Part shown: in pieces, positions 24,674 through 33,675 of the stretch
Layout: the number at the start of each line of letters is the position of its first letter
Position numbering within the stretch: position 1 is the first letter of the stretch
DNA from: Tropicimonas marinistellae
GTDB taxonomy: Bacteria; Pseudomonadota; Alphaproteobacteria; Rhodobacterales; Rhodobacteraceae
Length of the DNA stretch: 64,000 nucleotides
Assembly (NCBI RefSeq): GCF_001509585.1
Contig: NZ_LNCI01000001.1
Span: 248,001-312,000, forward strand
Direction: 5' to 3'
Notes under the pieces: generated by a model
What the model was told of the DNA's origin: nothing
Seen by the model: the letters and a program-made list of their open reading frames with translations, nothing else
Database searches by the model: none
Program-made: the position numbers and the translations under genes

Positions 24674-26781
24674 TGGGTATCCTCCGTGCTGTCTTCGGCA
24701 GCCTCGTCTGTGTTCTCGCGACTGGTGTCGGGGCTCTCTGCAACCTGTCCTTCAGCCGCCGCAGGCTGTGCGTCAGGATCAGCCTCTGGCGCAGCGCCCG
24801 TCACGCCATCGACTTCAGATGGTGCACCAGGTTCTTCGGTGGTGTCGGATGGACCGGAGTCCGTCTTCGTGCCTGTTGCCTCTTCTTGGGCCTCAGCCCC
24901 TGTTTCCTCGGATCCGCCATCCGTTTCATCCCCACCAGTGGCCAGACCGTCCGATTCTTCGGCCACGAGGCGAAACTCGATGCGGCGGTTTTCCTCTCGG
25001 CCCTCTTCGGTGTCATTGTCGGCAATCGGGTCGGTCTCGCCGTAGCCGGTCGAGACGATGCCTGATGTCAGCACACGGCGCGCGATGAGCGCCTCGAGAA
25101 CCGCGTCCGCGCGTGCCTGCGACAGTTCGAGGTTCATTTCCTCGCGACCCTGGCTGTCTGTATGGCCAGCGATCTCGATTTCCATCTGCACGTCCTTGCA
25201 GGATTTCAGTATGTCCGCGATCTCATTGACGATCCCGATCGCTGCCCCTTCGATGTCGGTTGAACTTGGGGCAAAGGATATCTTCTCGCGGGCCTGCACG
25301 GCGCGGATCTGTTCCAGGCATTCATCAGGCGTGGGCAGCGACGCGACGGGATCGAGCGCTTCGTCATAGGTCACGTTGATCCCGAAATTCTGCGCGTCCC
25401 CCAGTTTCTCTGCGAGTATTCGAGAAATCTCCGCCTTGGCCTCGGGGTTGCCGGTGGTGCCGCGAATGTCGACGTAGGATTCCTTCACCAGCGCCGATCC
25501 GTGATCCAGTTCCGACAGGGCCTCGAGCCCTGCGAGCACACGCATCGGCCAGGGTTCCGGAAGGGTTTCGTCGATCCGTGCGGCCGTATACACGGAATCC
25601 GCGCCGAAACGGGCCTTGGCATAGCTTTCAACGGTTTGCCGTACCATCGCGTTGTTGAGCCGCCCCCGAAGTTGTACCCGCCCGGCTGGGTTTCGTGTGG
25701 CGGTGAACTCGGGCGGCGCCTGGATCGAGCCGTCTTCTGTCTGCTCCGTTGGTTCGGGCAAGACCGAATGCAGGGAGAAGACGTCGGGCAGATTCGATTC
25801 CAGCTCGCCGACGACCCGGTCGAACAGAGCCGGGTCCGTGGTCTCGGTTGCCACCAGTGTGACGTCGGCATCGGCGAATGTGATCGATCCAGCGCCAAGC
25901 TCGGCCACGGCACCGATTCCGAGAATTGCCGCATTGGTCCATTCCGGCGTCGGCACGCCCAGTCCGAGCGTGCAATTGACCCTTCCGGTTGCACCTGCCT
26001 GCGTTGCAGCTTCCAGAATTCGACCCTGGTTGCGCGCGGTATCCACCGAGCATGCATCGAAATGCGGTCCGGATTCGTCGATCAAGAAGCGCAGGGTAAA
26101 GGGTGTGATCACCGGGCGTGGCGCCGAAATATTGTGGCGGAGTGAAACAGATTTCGGCACGCGCTTGGTGATTGCGGCTTCCAGCGTGGCTTTTTCTTCC
26201 GCGGATTCCGCAATCGCTTCCACGCCGACCTGCCCAGCAGAAATCGACACCTTGGAGCGTGGTAAGCGCGCCAGTACGTTCATTCCGAAGTGAACGGCAC
26301 TCTCCCAATCCCGCGGTTCGGGATAGCTTGCCACTTCCAGCAGGTCTGTGACCTCGGCGCCTTCTGCCAGCGCCGTGATCTCGTTCACCATCGACGCGCG
26401 GTCGAGCGACGTGGGTACCAGCCCGATCAGGGTGACGCCCTCATCGTTGCGCAGGATTTCAATGGAAAAGCGCGGTGGCGCCAGCGGCTCGGATGGCGTT
26501 ACCGTTGTGCCATCCACGATCCGCGTCGCGTCCACCATCGTTCCGGCAATATGCAATGCGTCGAAGCGTTGTGCCTCGGTGGGGGCGATACCGCCGATAT
26601 GCACTTGCAACCCGTCTGTGTGAACATCCGCCCAGTCGTGATCCGCTTCGATCAAGGCGATACGAACGGCCTTGCCGGACCGCGTTTCGATGATATCCGC
26701 GGCGATGGTCGCGACGAGCCAACATCCGGCGGCCGCGAGCGCCAGAGAGATTGCGGAGATGATTTTCGGACCCAGGCGCAT
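24670..26781 (-). CDS. OmpA-family envelope protein with BON-like repeats and acidic tail
   Basis: A 703-residue exported protein. A signal anchor occupies the first 30 residues. Residues about 45-450 look like repeated alpha/beta BON-type modules, several with the V-x-L-x-G pattern (RVQLRGRLNN). An OmpA peptidoglycan-binding domain at about 510-630 carries EIAGHTDSQGREEMNLELSQ and GYGETDPIADNDTEEGRE. The last 75 residues are a low-complexity Glu/Thr/Gly/Ser-rich acidic tail. It likely links the envelope to peptidoglycan. I use the start at 26781, where the signal begins. It is coupled to the downstream coiled-coil gene. Confidence 0.84.
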   Translation of the reverse strand: MRLGPKIISAISLALAAAGCWLVATIAADIIETRSGKAVRIALIEADHDWADVHTDGLQVHIGGIAPTEAQRFDALHIAGTMVDATRIVDGTTVTPSEPLAPPRFSIEILRNDEGVTLIGLVPTSLDRASMVNEITALAEGAEVTDLLEVASYPEPRDWESAVHFGMNVLARLPRSKVSISAGQVGVEAIAESAEEKATLEAAITKRVPKSVSLRHNISAPRPVITPFTLRFLIDESGPHFDACSVDTARNQGRILEAATQAGATGRVNCTLGLGVPTPEWTNAAILGIGAVAELGAGSITFADADVTLVATETTDPALFDRVVGELESNLPDVFSLHSVLPEPTEQTEDGSIQAPPEFTATRNPAGRVQLRGRLNNAMVRQTVESYAKARFGADSVYTAARIDETLPEPWPMRVLAGLEALSELDHGSALVKESYVDIRGTTGNPEAKAEISRILAEKLGDAQNFGINVTYDEALDPVASLPTPDECLEQIRAVQAREKISFAPSSTDIEGAAIGIVNEIADILKSCKDVQMEIEIAGHTDSQGREEMNLELSQARADAVLEALIARRVLTSGIVSTGYGETDPIADNDTEEGREENRRIEFRLVAEESDGLATGGDETDGGSEETGAEAQEEATGTKTDSGPSDTTEEPGAPSEVDGVTGAAPEADPDAQPAAAEGQVAESPDTSRENTDEAAEDSTEDTQ

Positions 26782-26929
26782 CAAGGCGTATCTTCGTTGT
26801 TGTTTGTGGCGGATTTGTAGAGGGCCGCGCACAGGGGATCAACAAGCGCCCCGGCCTCCTCACGGGCGGGAAACCGCCGATTGGGCCGGAGGTGTTTGGC
26901 ATGCGCCGGCGCCGGGGCCGGCTCAAGGC

Positions 26930-27922
26930 TCAGACAAGTAGCGCCAGCAACAGCCCGGCGGCGAAGATCAGGCCGGTGTGTGTGAGGGCGCGGAACGTCG
27001 AAAGGCAGGATTGTGGATCATCCAGTTTCAGGTTGGCCATCTGCCAGGTCATGTGCAGGCCCATTGCCCATGCGCCGATCAGGGCGAAAGCCAGCGACAA
27101 GGCGCTTGCACCGGGCGTGAACGCGAGGATCACACCCACGGTCATCATGAGTACCGTCACCATCATGAAGAGCCTGAGCCATGCGGGGGTATCGTCACCG
27201 AACAGCCGCGCAGTCGACTTCACGCCGATAAGCGTATCATCCTCGATGTCTTGGTGAGCGTAGATCGTGTCGTAGTAGATCGTCCACGCGACGCCCCCGA
27301 AGAACAGGAAGAGCGGCGCGAGGGAGATCTCGCCGGTATGCGCTGCCCATGCAACCAGCACGCCCCAATTGAGATTCAGCCCGAGGATGAACTGCGGCCA
27401 CCAGGTGAAGCGCTTTCCAAATGGGTAGATCACCACCAGCGCCAGCGAGGCAACGCCGACCCAGATTGCGGTGGCGTTGAACGTCAGGAGGATCAGGAAG
27501 GCGAGAAGCAGCTGTATGCCCATCCAGACCGTTGCGTTCTTTACCGTCACCTGGCCGGAGGGCAGCGGGCGGGATCTCGTGCGTTCCACGCGCGCGTCAA
27601 TTTCTCGATCGGTGATGTCGTTCCAGGTACAGCCGGCGCCGCGCATGAGAATCGCGCCCAGTACCACGGCGATGGCAATCCAAATGTCGAAGCCGCGCCA
27701 ACCCGTCGCCGCGATGGCCGCCATTAGCCCCCACCAACTTGGGATGATCAGGGTCCAGAAGCCTACCGGCCGGTCTGCACGTGACAGTCGCAGGTAAGGT
27801 CGCAACACGGGCGGGGAAACTCCGTCGACCCAATTGCCTTTCACGGCGTCTGCGACAGCGCCTGGAACGGGCGTGTTGTCGGTTTCGGTGGAGGTCTCTG
27901 GCGTATTCGGCAACTCGGTCAT
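26930..27922 (-). CDS. ubiA: 4-hydroxybenzoate octa/decaprenyltransferase
   Basis: A 330-residue integral membrane prenyltransferase that attaches the polyprenyl tail to 4-hydroxybenzoate in ubiquinone synthesis. Both aspartate motifs are present: CTWNDITDREID and the second at TIYAHQDIEDD. About nine hydrophobic helices follow a hydrophilic N-terminal extension of about 40 residues. The ATG at 27922 lies 30 nt from the divergent rsmE start, so its promoter overlaps that gene or the short gap. Confidence 0.94.
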   Translation of the reverse strand: MTELPNTPETSTETDNTPVPGAVADAVKGNWVDGVSPPVLRPYLRLSRADRPVGFWTLIIPSWWGLMAAIAATGWRGFDIWIAIAVVLGAILMRGAGCTWNDITDREIDARVERTRSRPLPSGQVTVKNATVWMGIQLLLAFLILLTFNATAIWVGVASLALVVIYPFGKRFTWWPQFILGLNLNWGVLVAWAAHTGEISLAPLFLFFGGVAWTIYYDTIYAHQDIEDDTLIGVKSTARLFGDDTPAWLRLFMMVTVLMMTVGVILAFTPGASALSLAFALIGAWAMGLHMTWQMANLKLDDPQSCLSTFRALTHTGLIFAAGLLLALLV

Positions 27923-27952
27923 ATGGTCCGCCCAGGTCTGGGGATGAGGTCG

Positions 27953-28666
27953 ATGGCTAGGGTCCGCCTGTATGTAGAACAAAGCCTTGCCGAGGGGCAA
28001 AGCGTTTCGCTGACGCGGGAGCAGGCGCACTACCTTTTCGGGGTAATGCGGCTCGGTCCGGGTGACGATCTGCGCGTGTTCGACGGTGTCTCGGGCGAGT
28101 ACCGCGCCGAAATTTCCGTCGCTGGCAAGCGTGGCGGCAGTCTGCATTGCATTGAGAAAACGCGCCCGTTGCAGGTTCCGCCCGATCTCTGGCTGCTGTT
28201 CGCGCCCATCAAGAAAGCCCGCACCGATTTCATTGTCGAGAAGGCCGCAGAAATGGGTGCGGCGCGGATCTGCCCGGTGCAGACCGCCTTCACGAATTCG
28301 GAACGAATCCGGCGCGACCGATTGCAAGCTCATGCCATCGAGGCCGCGGAGCAATGCGGCGGGACTTTCGTGCCGGAGGTTGCCGAGATGCAGCGGCTTG
28401 AACGGGTTCTGGCAGAGTGGCCGGTTGAGCGGCGATTGATGTTCTGTGACGAAGCGCGGGTTGGCGCTTGCGACGCGCTGACAGGCAAGCGAGGTCCGTG
28501 GGCGATCCTGATCGGTCCCGAAGGCGGTTTTTCCGATACGGAGCGTGCGCAGCTTGAGGCTCTGCCACAGGCCGTCGCCGTAAGTCTCGGGCCGCGGATC
28601 CTGCGTGCAGATACCGCCGCGGTCGCCGCGATGACGCTGTGGCAAAGCAGCCTGGGGGATTGGTGA
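27953..28666 (+). CDS. rsmE: 16S rRNA (uracil1498-N3)-methyltransferase
   Basis: A 237-residue SPOUT-class methyltransferase modifying U1498 of 16S rRNA with SAM. An N-terminal PUA-like RNA-binding domain (ARVRLYVEQSL, HYLFGVMRLGPGD) is followed by the knotted domain with IGPEGGFSDTE and SLGPRILRADTA. The ATG at 27953 fits the conserved MARVRLYV start; upstream in-frame ATGs at 27923 and 27944 are possible. The next gene overlaps its stop by one base. Confidence 0.93.
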   Translation: MARVRLYVEQSLAEGQSVSLTREQAHYLFGVMRLGPGDDLRVFDGVSGEYRAEISVAGKRGGSLHCIEKTRPLQVPPDLWLLFAPIKKARTDFIVEKAAEMGAARICPVQTAFTNSERIRRDRLQAHAIEAAEQCGGTFVPEVAEMQRLERVLAEWPVERRLMFCDEARVGACDALTGKRGPWAILIGPEGGFSDTERAQLEALPQAVAVSLGPRILRADTAAVAAMTLWQSSLGDW

Positions 28667-29526
28667 TGGAATTTCGTCCCGCGGTCCTTGATGACGCGGT
28701 CAGGATTGACCGCTACCTGCGCGCGCGCAGCGAAACCTCCATGTTCCTGCGCTCTAACTTGCGTGCCTTTGGCCCCTGCGGAGGCGACGCACAACATGCG
28801 ACGCAGATGTGGTTGCTGGAGGACGGTCAGCGCCTGACCGGCGTTTTGGGCTTTACGACTGGCGGCTTCGTACTGGTGCAATTGCCGGAAGGCGCGCCCT
28901 CCGGGAGCCTGCGCCGTCTGCTCGGCGGTGAGCGGATCAAGGCGATCCTCGGTGAGAGCGACCAGGTGACGCGCGCCCGAACTGCGCTCGGGCTGGACCA
29001 CGTGCATGCACAGCTCGACGATGACGAACCGCTCTATGCGCTGGATCTTGCCCGGCTGCGTGTTCCGCCAGGGGAGAGCCGCCTGCGAAAGGCTGTCGCG
29101 GAGGACCGCAAGCGGCTGATCGCATGGCGCGAGGAGTATCTGGTTGAGACGGTCTATTACTCACCCGAAGATGCCATCGCGACAGCCCCTGGCGAAATCG
29201 ACGCCATGATGGCGCGCGGCACGCTCATGGTCCTGGAATTGAACGACGGTACGCCCTGCGCCATGACGTCTTTCAACGCAATTCTTCCCGATATGGTTCA
29301 GGTCGGCAATGTCTTCACAGCGGACGAACTGCGCGGTCAGGGACATGCCCGCCGCGCGGTCGCGCTTCACCTGCAACGCGCACGCACCGACGGTGTGGAA
29401 CGGGCGATCCTGTTTGCGTCCGGTCCGGCTGCGTCGCGTGCCTACGAGGCAATCGGCTTCGAGCAGATCGGTCACTTCACCTTGCTGATTTTCCGGGATC
29501 CGCAACCCGTGGGGGCGCCGGCTTGA
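28666..29526 (+). CDS. GNAT-family N-acetyltransferase
   Basis: A 286-residue protein. The C-terminal half carries the GNAT fold: VQVGNVFTADELRGQGHARR is the acetyl-CoA binding signature (R/Q-x-x-G-x-A/G), followed by ILFASGPAASRAYEAIGFEQ. The N-terminal half (1-135) is an additional degenerate GNAT-like or regulatory domain. The acceptor is unknown. It overlaps rsmE by one base (TGATG) and is overlapped by the next gene by four, suggesting one transcription unit rsmE-GNAT-PH-like. Confidence 0.8.
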   Translation: MEFRPAVLDDAVRIDRYLRARSETSMFLRSNLRAFGPCGGDAQHATQMWLLEDGQRLTGVLGFTTGGFVLVQLPEGAPSGSLRRLLGGERIKAILGESDQVTRARTALGLDHVHAQLDDDEPLYALDLARLRVPPGESRLRKAVAEDRKRLIAWREEYLVETVYYSPEDAIATAPGEIDAMMARGTLMVLELNDGTPCAMTSFNAILPDMVQVGNVFTADELRGQGHARRAVALHLQRARTDGVERAILFASGPAASRAYEAIGFEQIGHFTLLIFRDPQPVGAPA

Positions 29527-30050
29527 GTTTCATCCGTCCGGAAGTTGCAAAGGCGTTGCATCGCTGGCGCGAGGTCTTGTCGGGGCTCGCGGGCGCTTTG
29601 GCCGGCATCTGGCTCGCCGGTCTGGGTGGAGCGGCAATGCTTGTCCTCGGCGGGCTTGTGACAGTTGCCGCACTGGCGTTGACGCTGCTGGCATGGCGCC
29701 GCATGCGGTTTCGCCTCGACGTGGATGCTCCTGGCGTTGTGGAAATCGACGAGGCTCGCATTTCCTACCTCGGACCGGTGATGGGTGGCTCGATCGACCT
29801 GTCGGAACTCGTCGAGATCGACGTGCTGGAAGTCGGCGGAAGCCGACGGTGCTGGCGGCTTCGTCAGAGCGATGGCCAGACGCTGCTGGTGCCGCTCGCC
29901 GCAGCCGGTGCCGACCGGCTCTACGATCACTTCGCGACGTTGCCGGGAATGGAGGCAGCGTCGCTGATGTCGGCATTGGACGGTGACGCGGCTTCCGCTC
30001 GCACGATCTGGCGCCGCGATGCCTCTGCCGGACCCCCGCGACTTCGGTGA
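29523..30050 (+). CDS. Two-TM membrane protein with PH-like cytoplasmic domain
   Basis: A 175-residue protein whose TTG start lies in TTGA, overlapping the GNAT stop. Two transmembrane helices (about 18-58) are followed by a beta-rich domain (VVEIDEARISYLGPVMGGSIDLSELVEID broken into strands) that resembles bacterial PH-like domains. The layout matches the two small proteins of the pyrB operon. Function unknown. Confidence 0.65.
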   Translation: MSFIRPEVAKALHRWREVLSGLAGALAGIWLAGLGGAAMLVLGGLVTVAALALTLLAWRRMRFRLDVDAPGVVEIDEARISYLGPVMGGSIDLSELVEIDVLEVGGSRRCWRLRQSDGQTLLVPLAAAGADRLYDHFATLPGMEAASLMSALDGDAASARTIWRRDASAGPPRLR

Positions 30051-30165
30051 CCGTCGACCTCAGCGATAGGCTGCCTCGGGTAAACCATCCGTTGCTCCCC
30101 CTTGACTTGCGCCGGTCCGGAGCGCACCTAAGCCGGGTTTCGCGAATGTCCGGAGACCCACAAAG

Positions 30166-31536
30166 ATGTCCATCCCCCAATCCGGCGGCGGCCCTATCGA
30201 GAGCCACGAGCAGCTTGCGGAATACCTCGAGAGCGGCTGCAAGCCCAAAGAATCGTGGCGCATCGGGACGGAGCACGAGAAGTTCGGCTATTGCCGCGAT
30301 ACGCTGCGCCCGTTGCCGTACGACGGGCCGCGGTCGATCAAGGCAATGCTGGAGGGACTGCGCGACAGCTACGGCTGGGAGCCGATCCTTGAGCAAGGCA
30401 ATATCATCGGGCTGGAACTGAACGGTGCAAACATCAGTCTTGAACCGGGTGGGCAACTGGAACTCTCCGGGGCGCCCCTGACCTCGATCCATGAGACCTG
30501 CGACGAGGTGAACGAGCACCTGCGCGAAGTGAAATCCGTGGCAGACGGGATCGGAGCAGGCTTCATCGGCCTCGGCACCGCGCCGACCTGGGCCCACGAG
30601 GATATGCCCCAGATGCCAAAGGGCCGGTACCGGTTGATGACCGACTACATGGACAAGGTGGGCGCACTCGGCAAGCAGATGATGTACCGGACGTGCACGG
30701 TGCAGGTGAACCTCGATTTCGCCTCCGAGGCTGACATGGTCAAAAAGCTCCGCGTGGCGCTGGCGTTGCAGCCGGTGGCGACGGCGCTGTTTGCCAATTC
30801 GCCGTTTCTGGAGGGCAAGCCGAATGGTCACAAATCGTGGAGATCACGCATCTGGCGCGACCTGGATCCGGCGCGCACCGGTCTCCTGCCCTTTGTCTTC
30901 GAGGACGGCATGGGGTTTGAACGCTATGTCGACTATGCGCTCGACGTGCCCATGTACTTCGTCTACCGCGACGGAAAGTACATCAACGCGCTTGGTCAGT
31001 CCTTCCGCGACTTTCTGAAGGGCGAATTGCCTGCGCTGCCTGGAGAAGTTCCGACGCTTTCGGACTGGGCCGACCACCTCACAACGATTTTCCCCGAGGC
31101 GCGGATCAAGAAGTACATGGAGATGCGCGGGGCCGACGGTGGGCCGTGGCGGCGACTATGCGCGCTGCCCGCGTTCTGGGTTGGCCTGACATACGAGCAG
31201 GGCGCGCTGGATGCTGCGTGGGATTTGGTGAAAGGTCTCGATGCCGAAACGCGGGAGGGACTGCGTGTCGCGGCATCGGTGGATGGTTTGCAAGGCCAAA
31301 GCAACGGCGTTCGGATACTGGATCTCGCGCGGGAGGCTGTCGCGATCGCGGAAGCTGGCTTGCGTGCGCGCTGCATTCCCGGGGCCGCCGGGCTCATTCC
31401 CGACGAAACCCACTTCCTGAATGCACTGCAGGAGAGCATCGAGAGCGAGCGCACTCCGGCCGACGAACTCCTGGAGCGCTACAACGGCCCTTGGGGCGGA
31501 GATCTCACGCCGATCTTCACGGAGTATTCATACTGA
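30166..31536 (+). CDS. gshA: Glutamate-cysteine ligase, plant/alphaproteobacterial type
   Basis: A 456-residue cytoplasmic ligase for the first step of glutathione synthesis, joining L-glutamate and cysteine with ATP. It is the plant-like class found in alphaproteobacteria. Signatures are WRIGTEHEKFGY near residue 31, NISLEPGGQLELSGAP, MMYRTCTVQVNLDF and MEMRGADGGPWRRLCALPAFWVGL. A 115-nt gap separates it from the upstream gene. Confidence 0.95.
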   Translation: MSIPQSGGGPIESHEQLAEYLESGCKPKESWRIGTEHEKFGYCRDTLRPLPYDGPRSIKAMLEGLRDSYGWEPILEQGNIIGLELNGANISLEPGGQLELSGAPLTSIHETCDEVNEHLREVKSVADGIGAGFIGLGTAPTWAHEDMPQMPKGRYRLMTDYMDKVGALGKQMMYRTCTVQVNLDFASEADMVKKLRVALALQPVATALFANSPFLEGKPNGHKSWRSRIWRDLDPARTGLLPFVFEDGMGFERYVDYALDVPMYFVYRDGKYINALGQSFRDFLKGELPALPGEVPTLSDWADHLTTIFPEARIKKYMEMRGADGGPWRRLCALPAFWVGLTYEQGALDAAWDLVKGLDAETREGLRVAASVDGLQGQSNGVRILDLAREAVAIAEAGLRARCIPGAAGLIPDETHFLNALQESIESERTPADELLERYNGPWGGDLTPIFTEYSY

Positions 31537-31597
31537 ACGGTGCCGGTTTTCGGGTGTGTCGATATGGTGGACGGTGCCGCGACAGAGATATGCCGGA

Positions 31598-32209
31598 TCA
31601 GCTTTTGCCGCCGCCGATCCTCGACTCCTCGCCGCGCGTTAACCGGCCAATGTTGTCCCGATGCCGGACGAAGACCAGCGCCGTGAGCAGTAATGCCAAC
31701 AGGCTCACGTCCGGGCGACCGAGCAGCAGGGCCCAAAGCGTTGACGTGCCCGCAGCCACCAGCGCCGAGAGCGAAGAGTAGCGGGTCAGAACCGCCACCG
31801 CGAGCCAGGTGCCGCAGCAGGCCAGCCCGATCCGCCAGTCGAGCGCCAGCTGAACGCCGAGAAAGGTCGCAACGCCCTTGCCGCCTCGAAAACCGAGCCA
31901 TACCGGATAAAGGTGCCCCAGGAAGGCGCAGAGCGCGGCGACCTGCGCGGCATCCGTACCGAGCGCGGCCCGCGCGATCAGAACCGCGACACCTCCCTTA
32001 GCTGCGTCGCACAGAAGCGTCAGGAAGGCGGCCAGCTTGTTGCCTGTTCTCAGGACATTCGTCGCTCCGATGTTGCCGGAGCCGATGGCGCGCAGATCGC
32101 CCAGCCCGAAGACTCGCGCCATCACCATACCGAAAGGGACAGAACCGAGCAGATAGGCCAGCACGGCTGTGGCGATCAGCGGCAGTACACCTGTTTCGAG
32201 TGCGGGCAT
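31598..32209 (-). CDS. plsY: Glycerol-3-phosphate acyltransferase PlsY
   Basis: A 203-residue integral membrane acyltransferase that uses acyl-phosphate to make lysophosphatidic acid. The conserved loops are visible: LLGSVPFGMVMAR, DLRAIGSGNIGATNVLR, DAAKGGVAVL, FLGHLYPVWLGFRGGKGVATFLG and HRDNIGRLTRGEES. It is last in the minus-strand pyrB-pyrC'-plsY row, 188 nt after pyrC', with hairpins between. Confidence 0.95.
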   Translation of the reverse strand: MPALETGVLPLIATAVLAYLLGSVPFGMVMARVFGLGDLRAIGSGNIGATNVLRTGNKLAAFLTLLCDAAKGGVAVLIARAALGTDAAQVAALCAFLGHLYPVWLGFRGGKGVATFLGVQLALDWRIGLACCGTWLAVAVLTRYSSLSALVAAGTSTLWALLLGRPDVSLLALLLTALVFVRHRDNIGRLTRGEESRIGGGKS

Positions 32210-32323
32210 TTCGGCTCCTGTCGTTCGGTGTCGGGACTATTCCTGCGCAAGGCGGGAAAGTCCACGTTTCGCGCCTGGTCCGGACGCAGGTCACTGCTGT
32301 CGCGATCATCCCGCCACGGTTCA

Positions 32324-32374
32324 CCGCCCGAAGGGCGGCCCGGCCCAACCCCGAGCCTGCGCGAAAGCGCGGGC
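32324..32374 (-). terminator. Two GC-rich hairpins between pyrC' and plsY
   Basis: GCCTGCGC (32355-32362) pairs with GCGCGGGC (32367-32374) around a GAAA loop, allowing one G-U pair. CCGCCC (32324-32329) pairs with GGGCGG (32333-32338) around GAA. Neither is followed by a T-run on the minus strand. They may end or attenuate the pyr transcript before plsY. Confidence 0.45.
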
Positions 32375-32397
32375 CGAGGGGGCGGGAGGGTCTCGGT

Positions 32398-33675
32398 TCA
32401 GCCAGGTGTTCCGTGAACGAGCGTTCCGCCGACCCAGGTCGCCAGCACTTTCCCTTCCATGCGCTGGCCGTCGAAAGGGGTGTTCTTTGATTTCGACCGG
32501 AGCTTGAACCGGTCGAGGATGAAGGGGGCATCCGGGTCGAACAATACCAGATCGGCCGGTGCGCCGGGGCTAAGGCGCCCGCCGGGGAGGCCAAGGCGCC
32601 GCGCAGGGTTGAGTGCCATTGCCCGGAAGAGCTGCGGCAGGGTCAACAGCTCCGCATGGTAGAGCCGCATGGCAGCAGGCAAGAGCGTTTCCAGCGCCAC
32701 GGCGCCGGACGCCGCTTCCTCGAAGGGCAGGCGCTTACTCTCCTCGTCCTGCGGCGTGTGCATGGAGGAGATCGTGTCGATCAATCCGGAGCCCACGGCT
32801 TCCACAACGGCCAGGCGGTCACTCTCCGACCGGAGCGGCGGCTTGATCTTGAAGAAGGTGCGGTATTCTCCAACGTCCAGAAGGTTGAGCGTGAGATGGT
32901 GGATTGACGTACCGGCGGTAACGTCAAAGCCGTTGTTCTTTGCCCGCTCCAGCGCCGGCAGCGCGCGCCGAGTGGTGATCTGGTCGGCGTGATACTTCAC
33001 GCCCGTCATCTCCACGAGCGCGATATCCCGGTCGAGTCCCATCCGCTCGGCCATTGGCGAGACGGCCGGTAGCCCCTTGAGCGAGGCGAATTTGCCCGAG
33101 GTGACAGCCGCGCCCCCGGACAGGCCCGGCTCCTGCGGATGCGCGATCACGAGCGCATCGAGCGACCGGGCATAGGTGAGCGCGCGGCTCAGCACCTTGG
33201 TATCCGTCGTAACGGTGTCGCCATCGGAGAAGGCGACGGCACCGGCATCCTGTAGGAAGCCGATTTCAACCATCTCGCGACCCTGTCGCCCCTTTGTGAG
33301 CGCTGCCAGCGGCGCGATCCGAACCGGGCTGTCTTCCAAGGCCCGGCGGGTGACGAATTCGAGCGACTCGGGCGTGTCGATGGCTGGCAACGTGTCAGCG
33401 CGCGTGACCATCGTCGTGACGCCACCCGCTGCCGCCGCCCGGCCCGCTGAGCGGAAGCTCTCCTTGTGCCGCTCGCCGGGTTCGCACACCTTCACGCCGA
33501 TATCGACGATCCCCGGTGCGAGACATTTGCCGCGGCAGTCCACGGCGCCGGCTGCGGCCGCGGATCCAACCGCCACGGAGGCAATTTGGCCGTCCCGGAT
33601 CGTCAGCGTGCCGATCCGGTCAGTCCCCGCCTCCGGGTCGATCAGCCGGACATTGGTGAGTGTCTGCTCCGTCAT
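32398..33675 (-). CDS. pyrC: Dihydroorotase-like protein PyrC', probably catalytically inactive
   Basis: A 425-residue amidohydrolase-fold protein with overall type I dihydroorotase sequence (CRGKCLAPGIVD, FEEAASGAVALETLLP, LNPARRLGL). The metal-binding residues are lost. The HxH after the first strand reads DIGVKVCEPG (Gly60, Lys62), and the late DHAPH motif reads MHTPQDEE. In Pseudomonas an inactive pyrC' next to pyrB is a structural partner of aspartate transcarbamoylase, and I infer the same role here. It overlaps the upstream small gene by 4 nt. A functional dihydroorotase should be encoded elsewhere. Confidence 0.85.
   Translation of the reverse strand: MTEQTLTNVRLIDPEAGTDRIGTLTIRDGQIASVAVGSAAAAGAVDCRGKCLAPGIVDIGVKVCEPGERHKESFRSAGRAAAAGGVTTMVTRADTLPAIDTPESLEFVTRRALEDSPVRIAPLAALTKGRQGREMVEIGFLQDAGAVAFSDGDTVTTDTKVLSRALTYARSLDALVIAHPQEPGLSGGAAVTSGKFASLKGLPAVSPMAERMGLDRDIALVEMTGVKYHADQITTRRALPALERAKNNGFDVTAGTSIHHLTLNLLDVGEYRTFFKIKPPLRSESDRLAVVEAVGSGLIDTISSMHTPQDEESKRLPFEEAASGAVALETLLPAAMRLYHAELLTLPQLFRAMALNPARRLGLPGGRLSPGAPADLVLFDPDAPFILDRFKLRSKSKNTPFDGQRMEGKVLATWVGGTLVHGTPG

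Noticed and set aside
32398-33675. Reading pyrC' as a decayed pseudogene
   Set aside because: The frame is full length with a conserved fold and tight coupling to its neighbours; only the metal ligands are lost, which fits a retained structural role.
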